Shown: one piece after another, positions 4,618-6,753 of the stretch
Layout: every line of letters begins with the position of its first letter
Position numbering within the stretch: position 1 is the first letter of the stretch
DNA from: an uncultured Selenomonadaceae bacterium
Lineage (GTDB): Bacteria; Bacillota; Negativicutes; Selenomonadales; Selenomonadaceae
Assembly: GCA_902782705.1 (NCBI GenBank)
Contig: CACZOL010000186.1
Coordinates: 1-6,753 of the forward strand
DNA length: 6,753 bases
Direction of reading: 5' to 3'
Notes under the pieces: model-generated
What the model saw: only the letters and a program-made list of their open reading frames with translations
Told to the model about the DNA's origin: nothing
Databases searched by the model: none
Program-made: the position numbers and the translations under genes

Positions 4618-5865
4618 TTACTCGTAGAGCGGGTATTTTTTGCAAAGTGCGGCGACACGCGCGCGCGCTTTTTCACGGACAGTTTCGTCTTCCGGATGGT
4701 CGAGCGTCATTGCGATAATGTCGGCGACCTCCTTCATGTCGTCCTCTTTGAAGCCGCGCGTCGTCAACGCGGGGGACCCGAGACGGATGCCGCTGGTGAC
4801 GAACGGGGAAAGCGGCTCGAAGGGGATCGTGTTCTTGTTCACGGTGATGCCGACCTCGTCGAGAAGGTTCTGCGCTTCTTTGCCCGTCAGATTCTTGCTG
4901 CGGAGGTCGACGAGCATCAGGTGGTTGTCGGTGCCGCCGGTGACGATGCGGAAGCCGTCCTTCGTCAGCTCTTCGGCAAGCATTTTGGCGTTTTTCAGCA
5001 CCTGCTTCTGGTATTCCACAAACTCCGGCTTCAGCGCTTCACCGAGAGCGGCGGCTTTTGCCGCGACGACGTGCATGAGGGGGCCGCCCTGAATGCCGGG
5101 GAAAATCGCCTTGTTGAACTTCTTGCCGAGCTCCTCGTTGTTCGTCAGGATCAATCCGCCGCGCGGACCGCGAAGCGTCTTATGCGTCGTCGTCGTAACC
5201 ACGTCGGCGTAAGGGAGCGGACTCGGATGCAATCCCGCGGCTACGAGTCCGGCAATATGCGCGATATCTACCATCAGGTACGCGCCGACCTTCTTCGCGA
5301 TCTCGGCGAGACGCGGGAAGTCGATGATCCGCGCGTAAGCGGACGCCCCCGCGACGATCATCTTCGGTTTCGTTTCCGTCGCCTGTTTTTCCAGTGCGTC
5401 GTAGTCGATGGTCTCCGTTTCCTTCGACACGCCGTAAGGGATGATCTTGAAATACGTTCCGGACATATTGACCGGGCTGCCGTGGGTCAGATGGCCGCCG
5501 TCGGTCAAGCTCATGCCCATGACGGTATCGCCGGGCGAGAGCAGCGCGAAGAACACCGCCATGTTCGCCTGGGCTCCGGAGTGGGGCTGTACGTTCGCGT
5601 AAGCCGCGCCGAAGACTTTTTTCGCGCGGTCGATGGCGATCTGTTCGATGACGTCGACGCATTCGCAGCCGCCGTAGTAACGTTTGCCCGGGTAGCCTTC
5701 CGCGTATTTATTCGTGAGCACGCTGCCCTGTGCTTCCATGACGGCGCGGCTCACGATATTTTCCGAGGCGATCAGCTCCAGCTTGTTCCGCTGGCGTGAA
5801 AGCTCGCTGTCAATTGCCTTCTTGAGTTCGGGATCCGTTTGTGTCAAAGTGTCCATCAATGCCAT
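4618..5865 (-). CDS. glyA: Serine hydroxymethyltransferase
   Basis: A PLP enzyme that interconverts serine plus tetrahydrofolate with glycine plus 5,10-methylene-tetrahydrofolate, the main source of one-carbon units. The full-length 415-residue product shows ELIASENIVS (30-39), the YAEGYPGKRYYGG signature (54-66), DIAHIAGL (200-207, Asp200 binding the PLP ring nitrogen) and VTTTTHKTLRGPRGG with the Schiff-base Lys229. The start is not certain: ATG 5865 has only GAAGAA close by and an AGGAAGG about 14 nt upstream, and in-frame ATG 5856 (MDTLTQ) is an alternative. It lies 25 nt after rpiB and 23 nt before upp, consistent with one transcript. Confidence 0.97.
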   Translation of the reverse strand: MALMDTLTQTDPELKKAIDSELSRQRNKLELIASENIVSRAVMEAQGSVLTNKYAEGYPGKRYYGGCECVDVIEQIAIDRAKKVFGAAYANVQPHSGAQANMAVFFALLSPGDTVMGMSLTDGGHLTHGSPVNMSGTYFKIIPYGVSKETETIDYDALEKQATETKPKMIVAGASAYARIIDFPRLAEIAKKVGAYLMVDIAHIAGLVAAGLHPSPLPYADVVTTTTHKTLRGPRGGLILTNNEELGKKFNKAIFPGIQGGPLMHVVAAKAAALGEALKPEFVEYQKQVLKNAKMLAEELTKDGFRIVTGGTDNHLMLVDLRSKNLTGKEAQNLLDEVGITVNKNTIPFEPLSPFVTSGIRLGSPALTTRGFKEDDMKEVADIIAMTLDHPEDETVREKARARVAALCKKYPLYE

Positions 5866-5890
5866 TTCTTCATTCGCAACCTTCCTAATA

Positions 5891-6337
5891 TTATTTATTC
5901 TCTAACGCCATGATCTTTCCGACGCGGCGCTCGTGGCGCCCGCCTTCGAAACCCTGCGTGAAAAACGTCCGCACGATATCGCCCGCGAGCTCCGGGCCAA
6001 GTACGCGCCCGCCGAGGGCCAGTACGTTCGCGTCGTTGTGTGCGCGCGCCATACGCGCCGAGTAGGTCTCGCTGCAAAGCGCGCAGCGAATCCCCTTTAT
6101 CTTGTTCGCCGCAATCGAGATGCCGATGCCGGTGCCGCAAAGTACCACGCCGCGCTCCGCTTCGCCCGAAACGACTTTCCCGCAAACCTTCTCTGCGATG
6201 TCGGGATAGTCTACCGAGTCTTCGGTATAGGTGCCGACGTCGTCAATCTCCATGCCAAGCTCCGCCAAGACCTTTTTGACGCTCTCTTTCAGCGCCAAAG
6301 CGCCGTGATCGCAGCCGACCACAATTTTCATTTTCAT
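5891..6337 (-). CDS. rpiB: Ribose-5-phosphate isomerase B
   Basis: Interconverts ribose-5-phosphate and ribulose-5-phosphate in the non-oxidative pentose phosphate pathway (RpiB/LacAB family). The 148 residues match the family length. Landmarks are GCDHG with Asp10-His11, the catalytic Cys67 in LCGTGIG, His100 in AHNDANVLALGGR, and the C-terminal phosphate-binding region FEGGRHERRV. Start: ATG 6337 has AGGAAGG only 4 nt upstream, while ATG 6331 (10 nt spacing, giving MKIVVGCDHG) matches the usual family N-terminus, so the true start may be two residues shorter. It precedes glyA by 25 nt. Its product feeds PRPP synthesis, the co-substrate of Upp at the end of the operon. Some RpiB-like proteins act on allose or galactose phosphates, but this context favours ribose. 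Confidence 0.95.
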   Translation of the reverse strand: MKMKIVVGCDHGALALKESVKKVLAELGMEIDDVGTYTEDSVDYPDIAEKVCGKVVSGEAERGVVLCGTGIGISIAANKIKGIRCALCSETYSARMARAHNDANVLALGGRVLGPELAGDIVRTFFTQGFEGGRHERRVGKIMALENK

Positions 6338-6396
6338 GCCGCCTTCCTACAAAGAAAAAATTCGCCACTCCATTTTACTGCCCGAAAGGACTAACG

Positions 6397-6753
6397 TCAA
6401 TCAATAAAACGTATTCTTCCCCCCGCCGCTTTTTTCAGGCGATTCATGATGGCGACGCCCAGCCCTTCTTCCGGTACGGTCCCGGCGAAAAGTACGTCCA
6501 CATGCTTATCGTCGAAAGAACGGAGACATTCATAAAGATGGGCGGCCATTGCCGAAAGGTCGCCTGCGTTTCCGTAGACGGCAATATGCTCCGGCGGTAC
6601 GAGAGACGAAAGCGTTTCCGCCGCTTCGCGGCTGACGATAACGCCGGGATACATTCCCTTGTCCGCAGCCTCGCGAATGGCGACGCGAAACGCTTCGCCG
6701 CTTTTCTCGCGGCTTGCGCCGATCAATGTCAGAGGCGCGATGGGCGCGTAATG
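6397..6753 (-). CDS. L-threonylcarbamoyladenylate synthase, C-terminal Sua5 domain (partial)
   Basis: The frame is open to the right edge, so only the last 118 residues are visible. It begins with HYAPIAPLTLIG, the end of the conserved linker (usually ...KYxHYAP) joining the catalytic YrdC domain to the Sua5 domain. It carries the characteristic EGLGVAIMNRLKKAA before the C-terminus. Sua5/YwlC makes threonylcarbamoyl-AMP for the t6A37 modification of ANN-decoding tRNAs. The catalytic domain lies outside the window. The gene ends 59 nt before rpiB, and the pair probably share a transcript. The sua5-rpiB-glyA-upp order is a familiar Firmicute arrangement. Confidence 0.92.
   Translation of the reverse strand, partial: HYAPIAPLTLIGASREKSGEAFRVAIREAADKGMYPGVIVSREAAETLSSLVPPEHIAVYGNAGDLSAMAAHLYECLRSFDDKHVDVLFAGTVPEEGLGVAIMNRLKKAAGGRIRFID

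Noticed and set aside
4595..4645. In-frame N-terminal extension of upp
   Set aside because: It overlaps the end of glyA and lacks a binding site, whereas ATG 4594 has AAGGAGG at good spacing and gives a family-typical N-terminus.
4696..5799. Long + strand open frame (367 codons) opposite glyA
   Set aside because: It is antisense to a full-length serine hydroxymethyltransferase with all motifs intact. Its Arg, Asp and Val-rich, low-complexity product is typical of a GC-rich shadow frame.
1..6753. CRISPR array, insertion sequence or riboswitch
   Set aside because: No regularly spaced repeats, transposase frame or terminal inverted repeats are visible, and leaders are too short for a riboswitch.

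Overview
The window joins the right-hand end of a probable prophage (about 1-2030) to ordinary chromosome (about 2080-6753). The leftward cluster sua5-rpiB-glyA-upp, a GC-rich composition with G/C-ending codons, strong AGGAGG-type ribosome binding sites and two secreted proteins with AXA signal peptides suggest a Firmicute, most likely a diderm Negativicute of the Selenomonas type. That placement is inferred from gene order and protein style; no search was run.

Left part: the C-terminus of a protein that is probably a phage tail or fibre protein ends at 71. It is coupled by an ATGA overlap to a 62-residue small protein. Next comes an AT-rich HAD phosphatase gene with its own promoter (306-334) and its own UUCG-loop terminator (1289-1316), the layout of a phage 'moron'. 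After it lies the most unusual element: two reading frames that start 2 nt apart at the sequence ATGTG, share one Shine-Dalgarno sequence, and run in different frames over about 450 nt. Each encodes an N-terminal hydrophobic segment followed by a long charged coiled coil. One has a plausible lipobox; the other has a cleavable signal peptide and a C-terminal hydrophobic segment. They look like an overlapping spanin-type (Rz/Rz1-like) lysis pair, which would make sense in a host with an outer membrane.

Junction (1909-2181): this holds a GC-rich hairpin, a 20-nt stretch resembling the 3' end of a tRNA (2008-2027, possible attR core), a strong terminator, and then the TATAAT promoter of the next operon.

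Chromosomal part: two co-directional genes for uncharacterised exported proteins (2182-3880) form an operon. It ends at a perfect 30-bp stem-loop shared with the convergent operon. Leftward from the right edge come sua5 (tRNA t6A synthesis, C-terminal domain only), rpiB (ribose-5-phosphate isomerase), glyA (serine hydroxymethyltransferase) and upp (uracil salvage), closely spaced and probably one transcript. RpiB feeds ribose-5-phosphate, the precursor of the PRPP that Upp consumes, and GlyA supplies one-carbon units, so the cluster is broadly a nucleotide and translation housekeeping operon.
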